DNA of 64,000 bases from Flavobacterium solisilvae (GCF_012911605.1 NZ_JAAMPT010000199.1:1-64000), one strand, 5' to 3'; positions 52,033 through 61,397 are shown, numbered from the stretch's first letter. A program made the numbers and translations. Notes: generated by a model not told the origin, from the letters alone.

Positions 52033-52521
52033 ATGTTGATTGCCTCTATAACCAAAACATTAAACGAACTTTTAGATTTATTGTCGCAAATTTCAGATAC
52101 TGATTATTCTTGTCCTTGTCATCAATTAAGCAATGCAACCATTGGAGAACATACACGACATAGTATTGAAATGTTTCAATGTCTTGAAAATCAATATGAA
52201 AACGGAATAGTGAATTACGATATTCGAAAAAGAGATTATCATATTCAAACCAATACGGATTTTGCTCAAAAATGCATTTTGCAAATTCTAAATCAAATTG
52301 AAAAACCAAACAAATCGCTTCAATTGCAACAAATCATTGATGGTGAAGAATTATTAATCGATACCAACTATAATCGCGAATTGTTGTATAATTTAGAACA
52401 TTGTATTCATCATCAAGCCTTAATAAAAGTGGCAGTTATTCAATCAGAAACAATTAAAATTGATGAAAATTTTGGCGTTGCACGTTCTACAATCGAATAC
52501 AGAAAACAATGTGCACAGTAA
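52033..52521 (+). CDS. DinB-like putative metalloprotein
   Basis: 162 residues. A DinB/YfiT-type four-helix-bundle protein: SNATIGEHTRHSIEMF near residue 40 gives His40 and His43, and LEHCIHHQALIK gives His123, His126 and His127; a trio of these would bind a metal, usually Ni or Zn. Some family members transfer thiol groups, most have no known role. The last 13 bases overlap the NRDE gene, so the two are translated together. It starts 53 bases after the DoxX stop. Confidence 0.75.
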   Translation: MLIASITKTLNELLDLLSQISDTDYSCPCHQLSNATIGEHTRHSIEMFQCLENQYENGIVNYDIRKRDYHIQTNTDFAQKCILQILNQIEKPNKSLQLQQIIDGEELLIDTNYNRELLYNLEHCIHHQALIKVAVIQSETIKIDENFGVARSTIEYRKQCAQ

Positions 52522-53219
52522 GTTTTGTTTCTTCCAATGGCAAAACCATCATTACGTCCAATCGTGATGAAAAGGTACTCAGACCATCAGCCATTGAACC
52601 CAAAAATTATCAAATTAATACTAAGAATGTTTTTTTTCCAAAAGATCCAAAAGCTGGCGGAACTTGGTTTGCTGTAGATGAAAATTCCAATGTTCTAGTA
52701 TTACTCAATGGTGCCGAAGAAAAGCATATTCTCAAAGAAAAATACAACAGAAGTAGAGGTTTAATTGTGCTTGAGTTGATAGGTGAAACTTCGCCTTTAG
52801 AAATGTGGCAAACTATTGATTTAGAAAATGTTGAACCCTTTACGTTGGTGCTTTTTGAAGACCAAAAGTTATACCAATTGCGCTGGAATGAAATCGAAAA
52901 AACTACTCTAGCATTAGATGTCACTCAAAATCATATTTGGTCATCATCAACGTTGTATTCGGCAGCAATTAGAGAAAAAAGAGCCAATTGGTTCAATACT
53001 TTCCTAGACACGAAGCCAGAAGTAAACGAAGCGGAACTATTTAATTTTCATCGCTATACCGAAGAAGAAAATACAGAACATGGTTTAGTTATCAATCGGA
53101 ATGATGCGCTAAAAACACTTAGTATAACTCAAGCAGTAGTTGAAAAGAATAAAGTTCAAATTTCACATTACGATTTGATGAAAAATGATTCGTTTAACCA
53201 TGCTTTTATCATTATTTAA
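52509..53219 (+). CDS. NRDE (TANGO2-like) family protein
   Basis: 236 residues, soluble. It opens with MCTVSFVSSNGKTIITSNRDE, the mark of the NRDE/TANGO2 family: the Cys2 becomes the N-terminal nucleophile in related Ntn-type hydrolases. GAEEKHILKEKYNRSRGLIVLELI and VTQNHIWSSSTLYS also agree. Eukaryotic TANGO2 has been linked to heme transport; the bacterial role is unsettled. It overlaps the DinB-like gene by 13 bases and its stop shares a base with the ATP-grasp start. Confidence 0.8.
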   Translation: MCTVSFVSSNGKTIITSNRDEKVLRPSAIEPKNYQINTKNVFFPKDPKAGGTWFAVDENSNVLVLLNGAEEKHILKEKYNRSRGLIVLELIGETSPLEMWQTIDLENVEPFTLVLFEDQKLYQLRWNEIEKTTLALDVTQNHIWSSSTLYSAAIREKRANWFNTFLDTKPEVNEAELFNFHRYTEEENTEHGLVINRNDALKTLSITQAVVEKNKVQISHYDLMKNDSFNHAFIII

Positions 53220-54253
53220 TGAAATTATTTTTCCACAAATTGTTCCATTGGGAATATTGGCCTTTTCAAATTGTTTACATTCCGATTTATTTTCTTTGGG
53301 CATTTTATGCGATAAAAGCACGAACGATTTTCTTCTTCAATGCTAGTAATCCAACCATGAAAAACGGCGGATTTATTATGGATAGTAAGAAAGAAATTTA
53401 TGGTTTAATTCCGCAGAAATTCTATCCCAAAACAGATTACATTAAAGAAGATTTACCTTTTGAGGAAGTCGAAAATATACTAAAAAAATCAAAAATTGAT
53501 TTTCCTTTTATAACCAAACCAGATATTGGTTTACGCGGTTCGGCAGTGAAAAAAATTCAGAATATAGAAGACTTAAAAAACTACCACACGAAAGCAAATT
53601 TTGATTATTTACTCCAAGAATTAATTCCTTTCCCAAATGAAGTTGGTATTTTCTATGTTCGTTTTCCAAATGAATTGCACGGAAAAATTACAGGAATTGT
53701 TGCCAAAGAATTTTTAATCGTTGAAGGCGATGGGAATGCAACCATTTTAGATTTAATTCTAAAAAATCCAAGATATGAACTCCAATTAAACGCATTGATG
53801 AAAGAATATGGTTGGGGTTTGAATGAAATTTTACAAAAGGGTGAAAAACGCAATTTAGTTCCTTATGGCAATCATGCTCGCGGTGCTAAATTTTTGGATT
53901 ACAGCCATTTGATTTCTGAAAAATTGACTAAAGTTATTGATGAAATGTGTCTGCAAATGAATGAATTTTACTTTGGTCGCATGGATGTAATGTACAATTC
54001 TTGGGACGAACTTGAAGAAGGCAAAAACTTTCTGCTTGTAGAAGTGAACGGTGCAGCAAGCGAACCAACCCACATTTATGATCCAAAGCATTCCATCTTT
54101 TTTGCTTGGAAAGAATTAGCCAGACACATTTCGTATATGTATAAAATTAGTGTTCAAAATCACCAACGTGGTTTTCCGTATCTTACTCATAAAGAAGGAA
54201 TGAAACAATATCGTTTGCATTTAGAACAGAGTAAAAAAATAGTTAATTTTTAA
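53219..54253 (+). CDS. ATP-grasp protein (D-Ala-D-Ala ligase-like)
   Basis: 344 residues. Probable ATP-dependent carboxylate ligase. The ATP-grasp core shows FPFITKPDIGLRGSAVKKI (phosphate loop Lys), YLLQELIPFPNEVGIFYVRFP and FYFGRMDVMYNSWDELEE...FLLVEVNGAASEPTHIYD (metal-binding Glu and Asn). A hydrophobic N-terminus (YWPFQIVYIPIYFLWAFYAI) may anchor it in the membrane. It is not DdlA/B of cell-wall synthesis; the family's substrate is unknown. It overlaps the NRDE gene by one base (TAATG). Confidence 0.72.
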   Translation: MKLFFHKLFHWEYWPFQIVYIPIYFLWAFYAIKARTIFFFNASNPTMKNGGFIMDSKKEIYGLIPQKFYPKTDYIKEDLPFEEVENILKKSKIDFPFITKPDIGLRGSAVKKIQNIEDLKNYHTKANFDYLLQELIPFPNEVGIFYVRFPNELHGKITGIVAKEFLIVEGDGNATILDLILKNPRYELQLNALMKEYGWGLNEILQKGEKRNLVPYGNHARGAKFLDYSHLISEKLTKVIDEMCLQMNEFYFGRMDVMYNSWDELEEGKNFLLVEVNGAASEPTHIYDPKHSIFFAWKELARHISYMYKISVQNHQRGFPYLTHKEGMKQYRLHLEQSKKIVNF

Positions 54254-54270
54254 TTTGTAAAGCATTTTTA

Positions 54271-54342
54271 TGTCATTCCGACGAAGGAGGAATCTCATAA
54301 TTTTATTTTTTTTGATGTGATTTCTCCTTCGTCGAAATGAAA
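54271..54342. repeat. Intergenic palindromic repeat
   Basis: TCATTCCGACGAAGGAGGAATC (54273-54294) and its reverse complement (54319-54340) agree at 20 of 22 positions around an AT-rich loop. It is the GACGAAGGAG-type intergenic palindrome often seen in Flavobacterium and related genomes. It may also act as a terminator of the NRDE/ATP-grasp operon. Confidence 0.75.
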
Positions 54343-54359
54343 AGTTAGTTTAAAAAAGT

Positions 54360-54998
54360 GTGATAAAAATAAAAAACATATTCATAGGATTTTTAATCAG
54401 TTTCATTGGTTCAATTCCGTTGGGCTATTTGAATGTTGTTGGATATGATGTTTTTAAAAAATTTGGTATTAAAGAAACAGTATTTTATCTGTTAGGTGTA
54501 ATTTCGATTGAGTTTTTTGTAATTTATTTTACTTTGTTATTTGCTAATCAGTTAATTGCTAATCAGAAACTGCTAAAATTTATCGAAGGATTTTCAGTTG
54601 TTTTTATGTTTGTTTTGGCTTTTGTTTTCTATACAAGCGCTTCTTCAGAAACGACAAATCCATCTGTTTTAGAACGATATGTAAACTATTCTCCGTTTGT
54701 AGTAGGATTGATTTTGAGTAGTTTAAACTTTATCCAAGTTCCGTTTTGGACGAGTTGGAATTTGTATTTATTGAATGGAAATTTTATCGAAATTTCTAAA
54801 AATAAAAAATATTTCTACGTTTTTGGAACTGTTTTTGGAACATTTTCAGGAATGCTAGTTTTGATTTTTTCACTTAACTACCTAACTTTAGAATTTGAAT
54901 TCTTTAAACTGTTTTTATTCCAGTTTATTATTCCTATCGTTTTTGTAATATTGGGAATTTTTCAAGGATTTAAGTTTTATAAAAAATATTGTAAGTAG
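54360..54998 (+). CDS. LysE-like membrane protein
   Basis: 212 residues from a GTG start at 54360 (no ATG fits the N-terminal helix). Six hydrophobic segments are visible. SFIGSIPLGYLNVVGYDVFKKFGIKE near residue 15-38 is the LysE/RhtB-type opening, with PxGxxNVxxY in the first helix. LysE-family proteins export amino acids or other small molecules; the substrate here is not known. It follows a palindromic repeat and converges with the gene ending at 55011. Confidence 0.68.
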   Translation: MIKIKNIFIGFLISFIGSIPLGYLNVVGYDVFKKFGIKETVFYLLGVISIEFFVIYFTLLFANQLIANQKLLKFIEGFSVVFMFVLAFVFYTSASSETTNPSVLERYVNYSPFVVGLILSSLNFIQVPFWTSWNLYLLNGNFIEISKNKKYFYVFGTVFGTFSGMLVLIFSLNYLTLEFEFFKLFLFQFIIPIVFVILGIFQGFKFYKKYCK

Positions 54999-55010
54999 TT
55001 TGAGATGTTT

Positions 55011-55385
55011 TTATCCTATATATTTTTTATACACTTCTATCAATCCTGAATACCATTCTACTTTTTCATAATGAAATTCAATGGCAATTAGATTGTTTCT
55101 TTTTTTAATAATGCATTTTCCAGTAACATTAGCTTGATTGCCATTGATAGTATATTTAGTGTTGTCTTGCAATTTATTTTCAGTAAAAAGCGAATATACT
55201 TTTTGAGCAATTTCTTCTCTAATAGTTGGCTTGGAATTAAATGTACTAATGATGACTACATTTTTGGAACTTTTAGCAATTAATTCCATTCCGTTGTAGC
55301 CATAATAGTAGGTTTGGATTTTTTTGCCGTCTTGTGCAAAAGCGATTTGAGTTAGCAAGAAAATGCTAAGAACCATTTTTTTCAT
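55011..55385 (-). CDS. Unknown secreted protein
   Basis: 124 residues. A signal peptide (MKKMVLSIFLLTQIAFAQ) and a compact beta-rich mature part with VVIISTFNSKPTIREEIAQKV and TKYTINGNQANVTGKCIIKKRN, holding one Cys. I recognise no family. It stands alone between the LysE-like gene and a 255-base gap; that gap holds AT-rich DNA and the gap terminator, and no gene. Confidence 0.6.
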   Translation of the reverse strand: MKKMVLSIFLLTQIAFAQDGKKIQTYYYGYNGMELIAKSSKNVVIISTFNSKPTIREEIAQKVYSLFTENKLQDNTKYTINGNQANVTGKCIIKKRNNLIAIEFHYEKVEWYSGLIEVYKKYIG

Positions 55386-55582
55386 TAGTAGTTAGTTGAG
55401 TGGGTTGGTGTTACAATAGTATAAAATTAATTTTATCATTGCAATTTTTTTTCGCATTATTTAAACTAAAAAATCTTACTTAATATGTCAAGTCTTGCTG
55501 TTTAACGATTTTGAATGTTTTTTAGCGGAATTATTTGGTTTAAAAGTAAGTTTAAGTTTATGATTTTTAAATAAAGACATAA

Positions 55583-55614
55583 AAAAACCGTCTCGTTATA
55601 ACGCGACGGTTTTT
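55583..55614. terminator. Terminator of gap
   Basis: AAAAACCGTC / GACGGTTTTT stem closing on an inner CGTTATAACG palindrome, with A- and T-runs, so it can work on both strands. It lies 27 bases after the gap stop on the minus strand. Confidence 0.9.
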
Positions 55615-55640
55615 ACTTGAACTAATAATTTCTTTTTCTA

Positions 55641-57089
55641 CTAATAGTAAGTATAGCGTCTTACTTTTGCTATGTATTTAGCCAAACGAATTACTTGATG
55701 ACTATAACCGTATTCGTTGTCATACCAAACATACATTACGATGCTTTTTCCATCGGGAGAAACAATCGTAGCATTGCTATCATAAATGGATGGTTGCGCA
55801 GATCCAACTATATCTGATGAAACCAATTCGTTGTTTAATGAATATCTGATTTGTTCTACAAGATTGCCTTCTAAAGCATATTTTTTCATGATTGAATTTA
55901 CTTCTTCTAGTGAAGTTTCTTTTTCAACTTCTAAATTCAAAACAACCAACGAACCATTTGGAACAGGAACACGAATAGCATTTGAAGTTAATTTTCCAGC
56001 TAAACTCGGTAATGCTTTTGCAACAGCACTTCCAGCACCAGTTTCGGTGATAACCATGTTTAATGCTGCTGAACGACCACGACGGTATTTTTTGTGCATA
56101 TTGTCAACCAAATTTTGGTCATTAGTATAAGCATGTATCGTTTCGATATGACCTTTTACCACGCCAAGCGTTTCTTCGATAACGGCTAAAACTGGCGTAA
56201 TAGCATTGGTTGTACACGAAGCGGCTGAATAGATAGTTACATCGTCAGGATTATAATCTTCGTGGTTAACACCATAAACAATGTTTGGAATACCTTTTCC
56301 TGGTGCTGTTAATAATACCTTTTCAACACCTTTTGAAGTTAAATGTCTTTTCAGAGCTTCTTCTGTGGTATATGCACCAGTATTGTCGATTAATAATGCA
56401 TCGTCAATTCCATATTGAGTATAATCAATTTCTTCGGGAGAATTTGCAGTAATGATGTGAACGGTTGTTCCGTTGATAATTAACGCATTGTTTTCGATAT
56501 CAGCAGAAACCGAACCTTCAAAATCGCCGTGAACCGAATCGTATCGTAATAATGAAGCTCTTTTTTCTAAAAGAACGGCATCATTTTTATCTCTAGTAAC
56601 GATTGCTCTAAGACGAAGTTGTTGTCCTTTTCCAATTTTGCTCATCATTTCGCGAGCTAACAATCGACCAATTCTACCAAAACCATACAGTACAACGTCT
56701 TTTGGTTTTTGGATTTTAAACTCTTTGGCATTTCTTAATTTGTCGATAACAAAAGCTTTGCTATCGTTGTATTTATTATCTTCTAAATGATATTCATAAG
56801 TCAATTTTCCAATGTCAATTCGCGATGGCGGTAAATCTAGATTTTGAATAGCTTGTGCAATTTCAACAGAATCAAAAATATTGATTGGTTTGTTTACGAA
56901 TTCGCATGCATATTCGTGAAAATTAATGATGTCACTAACGTTTCTATCGATTAATTGATTTCTAAAAAGAACTAATTCAATGGATTTGTCGTACCATAAA
57001 TCGCTAATGATTTTAATTAGTTCAACGCCTGCCTTTCGACGATCAGCTTGAAAGGATAATTCTTTTTCGTATGAATTGTGATTACTCAT
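55641..57089 (-). CDS. gap: Glyceraldehyde-3-phosphate dehydrogenase, long form
   Basis: 482 residues, about 140 longer than ordinary GAPDH because of an N-terminal extension (1-130; LSFQADRRKAGVELIKIISD) typical of a form found in Bacteroidota. NAD-binding LYGFGRIGRLLAREM starts near 135, YDSVHGDFEG near 183, and the catalytic SAASCTTNAITPVL holds C292 with H319 in ETIHAYT. The C-terminal WYDNEYGYSHQVI is complete. Flavobacterium genomes commonly carry a second, shorter GAPDH. This long form may serve gluconeogenesis or glycolysis; direction cannot be told from sequence. Confidence 0.92.
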   Translation of the reverse strand: MSNHNSYEKELSFQADRRKAGVELIKIISDLWYDKSIELVLFRNQLIDRNVSDIINFHEYACEFVNKPINIFDSVEIAQAIQNLDLPPSRIDIGKLTYEYHLEDNKYNDSKAFVIDKLRNAKEFKIQKPKDVVLYGFGRIGRLLAREMMSKIGKGQQLRLRAIVTRDKNDAVLLEKRASLLRYDSVHGDFEGSVSADIENNALIINGTTVHIITANSPEEIDYTQYGIDDALLIDNTGAYTTEEALKRHLTSKGVEKVLLTAPGKGIPNIVYGVNHEDYNPDDVTIYSAASCTTNAITPVLAVIEETLGVVKGHIETIHAYTNDQNLVDNMHKKYRRGRSAALNMVITETGAGSAVAKALPSLAGKLTSNAIRVPVPNGSLVVLNLEVEKETSLEEVNSIMKKYALEGNLVEQIRYSLNNELVSSDIVGSAQPSIYDSNATIVSPDGKSIVMYVWYDNEYGYSHQVIRLAKYIAKVRRYTYY

Positions 57090-57186
57090 AAAAAGATAAG
57101 TTTAAGTTGTGTGAATTAAATTTTGGCGCAAAAATAGTATAATCAAGTTACTAACGAAAACGATTTCGTTAAAATTTTTAAATAAA

Positions 57187-57216
57187 AAAAACCAACCCAC
57201 GAATGGATTGGTTTTT
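57187..57216 (-). terminator. Terminator of the HtrA-like protease gene
   Basis: AAAAACCAACCCA / TGGATTGGTTTTT stem (one G-U) with a CGAA loop, 20 bases after the protease stop codon on the minus strand. Confidence 0.85.
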
Positions 57217-57236
57217 CAACCTTTTATACTTAACTT

Positions 57237-58625
57237 TTATTGGATAATAACTTGGGATAATTGTCCCATTCTGTTAATCATTTGAATGCTAATACTTTTA
57301 TCTTCACCTTTTCTATTTAAAAAAGTAGAAATGGTTTCTACATCAGTTGCTTTTTGATCATCAACTTTTAAAATAATATTTCCTTTCAATTGATTCTGAT
57401 AAGGTTTCAAAGCATCGCTGGTTACATCTTTGATTTTTACGCCATAATCAATCCCGTATTTCTTTTTGTCTGAGGAATTAATATCTTCCAATTCTAAACC
57501 TTTGAATTCGGTGTTGAATAACTCTTTTTTGACCAAAGTAACTGGAACAACTTTTGTTTTTCCATCGCGAACAAAGGTAACTTGTACTTTGTCATCTGGT
57601 CGTTTTGAATTGATGTAACCTGATAATTCAGCAAAAGTGTTTATTTTTTGATTATCTAATTTTTTAATGATATCGCCTTTTTGCAAACCTGCTTTTTCGG
57701 CTCCTGAATTTTTAGAAACGCTACTTACATAAAATCCTTCGGTTTCTTCAATGCCAATTTCTTTGGAAACTTTGCTGTTCAGTTCGCCACCTTCAACACC
57801 TAGAATTCCTCTTTGAACGTTTCCATATTCCATTAAATCTTCGATGATTTTTCTAGTAATATTTGAAGGAACAGCAAACGAGTAACCAGCATAACTTCCT
57901 GTTGGTGATGAAATCATAGTGTTAATTCCAACCAATTCGCCACGAGTGTTAACCAAAGCACCGCCAGAATTTCCAGGATTTACAGCGGCATCAGTTTGAA
58001 TAAACGATTGAATTCCGCGTGTGTCAAGATTTCTGGCTTTCGCCGAAACAATTCCGGCAGTTACCGTTGAATTCAAATTATAAGGATTTCCAACCGCTAA
58101 AACCCATTCGCCAACTTTCACAGCATCAGAATCGGCAAAAGTGGAATAAGGTAATTTTTCATCGGCATCAATTTTTAACAGTGCAATATCCATTTTAGAA
58201 TCGGTTCCAATGAGTTTTGCTTTGTATGATTTGTTGTTGTTTAGTGTTACTTCTAGTTCGGTTGCGTCTTTAATCACGTGATTATTGGTTACAATATAAC
58301 CATCTTCCGAAATGATAACGCCCGAACCAGTTCCAACTTGTTCTTGTTGTTGTCCGCCGCGCGAACCATAAAAATATTCTAATATTGGATTGTATACCGT
58401 TCTAACCGAAACATTTTTTACGTGAACAACCGAGTGAACTGCGTTTTCGGCAGCTGCAGTAAAATCGATAGCTTCACCGTTTAAACCAACCGTTCTTCCA
58501 AATGAATTGGTTGAAGTTGTTACAATTGAATTTCGATTGTCTTTTTCGATAAATAATTTGTATGCGCCAAGAGTCGTTGCGCCACTAAGTAAAGAAACTA
58601 AAAATAAACTCGATAACTGTTTCAT
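57237..58625 (-). CDS. Do/DegP (HtrA) family periplasmic serine protease
   Basis: 462 residues. A periplasmic protease and chaperone of envelope stress. A signal-anchor segment (LSSLFLVSLLSGATTLGAYKL) begins the protein. The trypsin-like domain has TNNHVIKDA (H116), SKMDIALLKI (D146) and AAVNPGNSGGALVN (S220); two PDZ-like domains follow (GILGVEGGE... near 272 and KGLELEDIN... near 370). The trimerising loop region is YFYGSRGGQQQEQVGTGSG. The divergent gene dapF begins 121 bases away. No sigma-E-like site was identified. Confidence 0.93.
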   Translation of the reverse strand: MKQLSSLFLVSLLSGATTLGAYKLFIEKDNRNSIVTTSTNSFGRTVGLNGEAIDFTAAAENAVHSVVHVKNVSVRTVYNPILEYFYGSRGGQQQEQVGTGSGVIISEDGYIVTNNHVIKDATELEVTLNNNKSYKAKLIGTDSKMDIALLKIDADEKLPYSTFADSDAVKVGEWVLAVGNPYNLNSTVTAGIVSAKARNLDTRGIQSFIQTDAAVNPGNSGGALVNTRGELVGINTMISSPTGSYAGYSFAVPSNITRKIIEDLMEYGNVQRGILGVEGGELNSKVSKEIGIEETEGFYVSSVSKNSGAEKAGLQKGDIIKKLDNQKINTFAELSGYINSKRPDDKVQVTFVRDGKTKVVPVTLVKKELFNTEFKGLELEDINSSDKKKYGIDYGVKIKDVTSDALKPYQNQLKGNIILKVDDQKATDVETISTFLNRKGEDKSISIQMINRMGQLSQVIIQ

Positions 58626-58746
58626 TGTGTTTACTATTTTTGAATTATTTTAAAGTAAAATTATAATTTTAACAAATCTGACAAATATCTTTTAACGCTC
58701 GTTTAACAGAGTTTAACTTCTCTTTAATATTTCATATCTTTATACC

Positions 58747-59529
58747 ATGAAAATTAAGTTTTATAAATATCAAGGAACAGGCAATGACTTTGTCATGATT
58801 GATAATCGTCAAAATATTTTTTCCAAAAATAATACCAAATTAATTGAAGAATTATGTGATAGACGTTTTGGCATTGGTGCTGACGGTTTGATTTTATTAG
58901 AAAATGACAATTCGACAGATTTTAAAATGGTTTATTACAATTCTGATGGAAACGAAAGCTCAATGTGTGGCAATGGCGGACGATGTTTAGTAGCTTTTGC
59001 TAAAAAAATGAATGTGATAAACAACGAAACTACTTTTATTGCAACCGATGGTTTACATCATGCTACCATTTCTGAAAACGGAATTGTTTCACTACAAATG
59101 AAAGACGTTGACCAAATAAATATTCAATCGGATTATGTTTTTTTAAATACTGGTTCTCCACATCATGTAACGTTGGTTGAAGATTTGGAACATTTTGATG
59201 TAGCAACTAACGGAGCTAAAATCCGTTACAGCGATTTGTATGGAAAAGCGGGAAGCAACGTTAATTTTGTTAATCAAATTAACGAAAATCATTTTGCCGT
59301 TCGAACCTATGAACGTGGAGTAGAAGATGAAACCTTGTCATGTGGAACTGGCGTAACTGCGGTTGCGATTGCTATGAATGCTATAGGAAAAACAACAGCA
59401 AACCAAATCGAATTGGATGTTCAAGGTGGAAAACTAGAAGTTTCTTTTGAAAAAAACAATGGAGTTTACAGTAACGTGCATTTAATTGGTCCAGCGACTT
59501 TTGTTTTTGAAGGCGAAGTTGATTTTTGA
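58747..59529 (+). CDS. dapF: Diaminopimelate epimerase
   Basis: 260 residues. Converts LL- to meso-diaminopimelate, giving precursors of lysine and peptidoglycan. The cofactor-free active site uses two Cys: C74 in SSMCGNGGRC and C199 in LSCGTGVTAVAI, both present. KYQGTGNDFVMIDNR at the N-terminus and GIGADGLILL are also typical. A weak -7-like TATCTTTA lies just before the ATG. A GNAT gene and mltG follow on the same strand at short distance. Confidence 0.95.
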   Translation: MKIKFYKYQGTGNDFVMIDNRQNIFSKNNTKLIEELCDRRFGIGADGLILLENDNSTDFKMVYYNSDGNESSMCGNGGRCLVAFAKKMNVINNETTFIATDGLHHATISENGIVSLQMKDVDQINIQSDYVFLNTGSPHHVTLVEDLEHFDVATNGAKIRYSDLYGKAGSNVNFVNQINENHFAVRTYERGVEDETLSCGTGVTAVAIAMNAIGKTTANQIELDVQGGKLEVSFEKNNGVYSNVHLIGPATFVFEGEVDF

Positions 59530-59566
59530 TTGAAGAATAACGATTGATGATTTTAGATTTTTATAA

Positions 59567-60097
59567 ATGACAACTTTAAAAGGACAAAATATTTATCTGC
59601 GTGCGCTTGAACCCGAAGATTTGGAGTTTGTTTATGCCATAGAAAACGATGAAACCATATGGGAAGTTAGTAATACGCAAACACCTTACAGCAAATTTCT
59701 CATCAGACAATATCTAGAAAATGCACATCAAGATATTTATGAAGCTAAACAACTTCGTTTAGCTATTTGTAAAAATCAAACTTCAGAAGCTATTGGTTTG
59801 ATTGATTTATTTGATTTTGATGCCAAAAATAAACGTGCTGGCGTTGGCATTATTATTCAAAATGAAATCGATAGAAATTCGGGTTTTGGTAAAGAAGCAC
59901 TTTCATTAGTGATAGAGTATTCGTTCAAACAATTGCAATTGCATCAATTATATGCCAATATTGGAACCGAAAATATAGCCAGTATTTCACTTTTTACTAC
60001 ATTTGGGTTTCAAAAAATAGGAACAAAAAAAGATTGGAATTTGCACAACAGAAAATTCTCTGACGAAGCATTATTTCAATTAATCAATCAAAAATAG
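59567..60097 (+). CDS. GNAT family N-acetyltransferase
   Basis: 176 residues, cytoplasmic. It has the GNAT fold: IYLRALEPEDLEFVYAIEND at the start, IGLIDLFDFDAKNKRAGVGIII in the middle, and the acetyl-CoA loop SGFGKEALSLVIEYSF followed by the motif HQLYANIGTENIASISLFTTFGFQKIG. It is most like the SpeG/RimJ-type acetyltransferases that use polyamines or protein N-termini. The substrate is unknown. It lies 37 bases after dapF and 12 before mltG, so the three may be one operon. Confidence 0.85.
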   Translation: MTTLKGQNIYLRALEPEDLEFVYAIENDETIWEVSNTQTPYSKFLIRQYLENAHQDIYEAKQLRLAICKNQTSEAIGLIDLFDFDAKNKRAGVGIIIQNEIDRNSGFGKEALSLVIEYSFKQLQLHQLYANIGTENIASISLFTTFGFQKIGTKKDWNLHNRKFSDEALFQLINQK

Positions 60098-60109
60098 AAA
60101 TCATTTACA

Positions 60110-61138
60110 ATGCAAAAATCAAAAGTTATTAAAGTCATCATCGGGCTTTTTTTAGTAGCCGTTTTGGCTGTTTTTTTTCTTTTTTTTACCAATAATACAC
60201 AACTCGAAAAAGAAGAGTTTTTTGTTGAAATTCCAACAGGTTCAACCTATGATGATGTCAAGAAAATCATTTCGCCTTATGTAAAAAGCATGAGCAGTTT
60301 TGAAATCATGGCAAAACTACGTTCGTATCCAGACCATGTAAAACCAGGACGATTTTTACTAAAAAAAGGCATGAATACCTTTCAAATAGTTGGTGCGATG
60401 CGAAGAAATGTTCCAGTGGATTTGGCTTTTAATAATCAAGAACGATTGGAAAATCTTTGCGAACGATTGAGTTCTCAAATTGAACCTGATACAACAAAAT
60501 TATTGGCGGCGTTTAGAGATACTGATTTTTTACAAAAAAATGGTTTTTCAAACGAAACTGTTTTTGCCATGTTTTTGCCAAATACCTATCAAGTATATTG
60601 GAATATTTCGGCAGAAAAATTTAGAGATAAAATGCTCGAAGAATACAATAAATTTTGGAACAAAGACCGAATTGCCAAAGCCACAGCGCTTAATTTAACT
60701 CCAGTTCAAGTAATAACTTTAGCATCTATTGTACAAAAGGAATCTGCTAAAAAGAGTGAACGACCAACCGTTGCAGGTGTTTATCTGAATAGATTAGCAA
60801 AAGAAATGCCTTTGCAAGCTGATCCAACCGTAATTTATGCTTTAAAATTAAGAGACAACGATTTTAACCAAGTGATTAAACGTGTTTTGTATAACGATTT
60901 GTTCATCGCTTCACCTTATAATACCTATCAAAATACAGGTTTGCCTCCAGGACCAATTGCAATGCCTGATGTTGATGCTATTGATGCGGTTTTAAATGCC
61001 GAGAAACACGACTATATCTATTTTTGTGCAAGTGTTGAAAAATTTGGTTATCATGTTTTTGCCTCTACATATGAAGCACATCAAGTAAATGCAAAAAAAT
61101 ATTCTGAATGGATGAACGCTCAAGGAACGAAAAGATAA
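60110..61138 (+). CDS. mltG: Endolytic murein transglycosylase MltG
   Basis: 342 residues. It cuts growing peptidoglycan strands and is anchored in the inner membrane by one N-terminal helix (about 8-27). The family layout is present: a LysM-like region (about 36-100) and a catalytic domain with ASIVQKESAKKSERPTVAGVYLNRL, where E211 is the catalytic acid, then PLQADPTVIYAL and PYNTYQNTGLPPGPIAMP. Length is normal. It follows dapF and a GNAT gene. Confidence 0.93.
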   Translation: MQKSKVIKVIIGLFLVAVLAVFFLFFTNNTQLEKEEFFVEIPTGSTYDDVKKIISPYVKSMSSFEIMAKLRSYPDHVKPGRFLLKKGMNTFQIVGAMRRNVPVDLAFNNQERLENLCERLSSQIEPDTTKLLAAFRDTDFLQKNGFSNETVFAMFLPNTYQVYWNISAEKFRDKMLEEYNKFWNKDRIAKATALNLTPVQVITLASIVQKESAKKSERPTVAGVYLNRLAKEMPLQADPTVIYALKLRDNDFNQVIKRVLYNDLFIASPYNTYQNTGLPPGPIAMPDVDAIDAVLNAEKHDYIYFCASVEKFGYHVFASTYEAHQVNAKKYSEWMNAQGTKR

Positions 61139-61149
61139 TGTTAAAATAG

Positions 61150-61179
61150 TTGAAAATTAGCTAAATAAATGTAAATTTG
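61150..61179 (+). promoter_or_regulatory. Promoter of the small antitoxin-like gene
   Basis: TTG at 61150-61152, exactly 19 bases, then TAAATTTG at 61172-61179. The start codon at 61193 is 14 bases further. Confidence 0.72.
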
Positions 61180-61192
61180 AATAAAAAGCAGT

Positions 61193-61360
61193 ATGACGAT
61201 TATCATCAAAAATAAGACTTCCAAAATAGAACTTGAAAAATTATTGTTGAAGTTTGCAAAATCTAAATCTAAAAAATCTTTAAGAAATGTTTTTGGTAAA
61301 AATACTATTAAAGGTGACGCACTTTCTATTCAAAAAAAGATGAGAAATGAATGGGATTGA
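61193..61360 (+). CDS. Small antitoxin-like protein, probably orphan
   Basis: 55 residues: MTIIIKNKTSKIELEKLLLK, a Lys/Ser-rich middle (KSKSKKSLRNVFGKNT) and the ending GDALSIQKKMRNEWD. The end resembles short type II antitoxins of Bacteroidota that precede PIN-type toxins (resemblance recalled, not tested). The next ATG (61351) overlaps the last codons in another frame and reads MGLIF, a common toxin beginning, but stops after 15 codons. The toxin seems lost. It has a very good promoter and lies between mltG and the DUF2279 gene. Confidence 0.6.
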   Translation: MTIIIKNKTSKIELEKLLLKFAKSKSKKSLRNVFGKNTIKGDALSIQKKMRNEWD

Positions 61361-61397
61361 TTTTTTTACTTTTATTGAAAACAGTTAAAATACTTTG

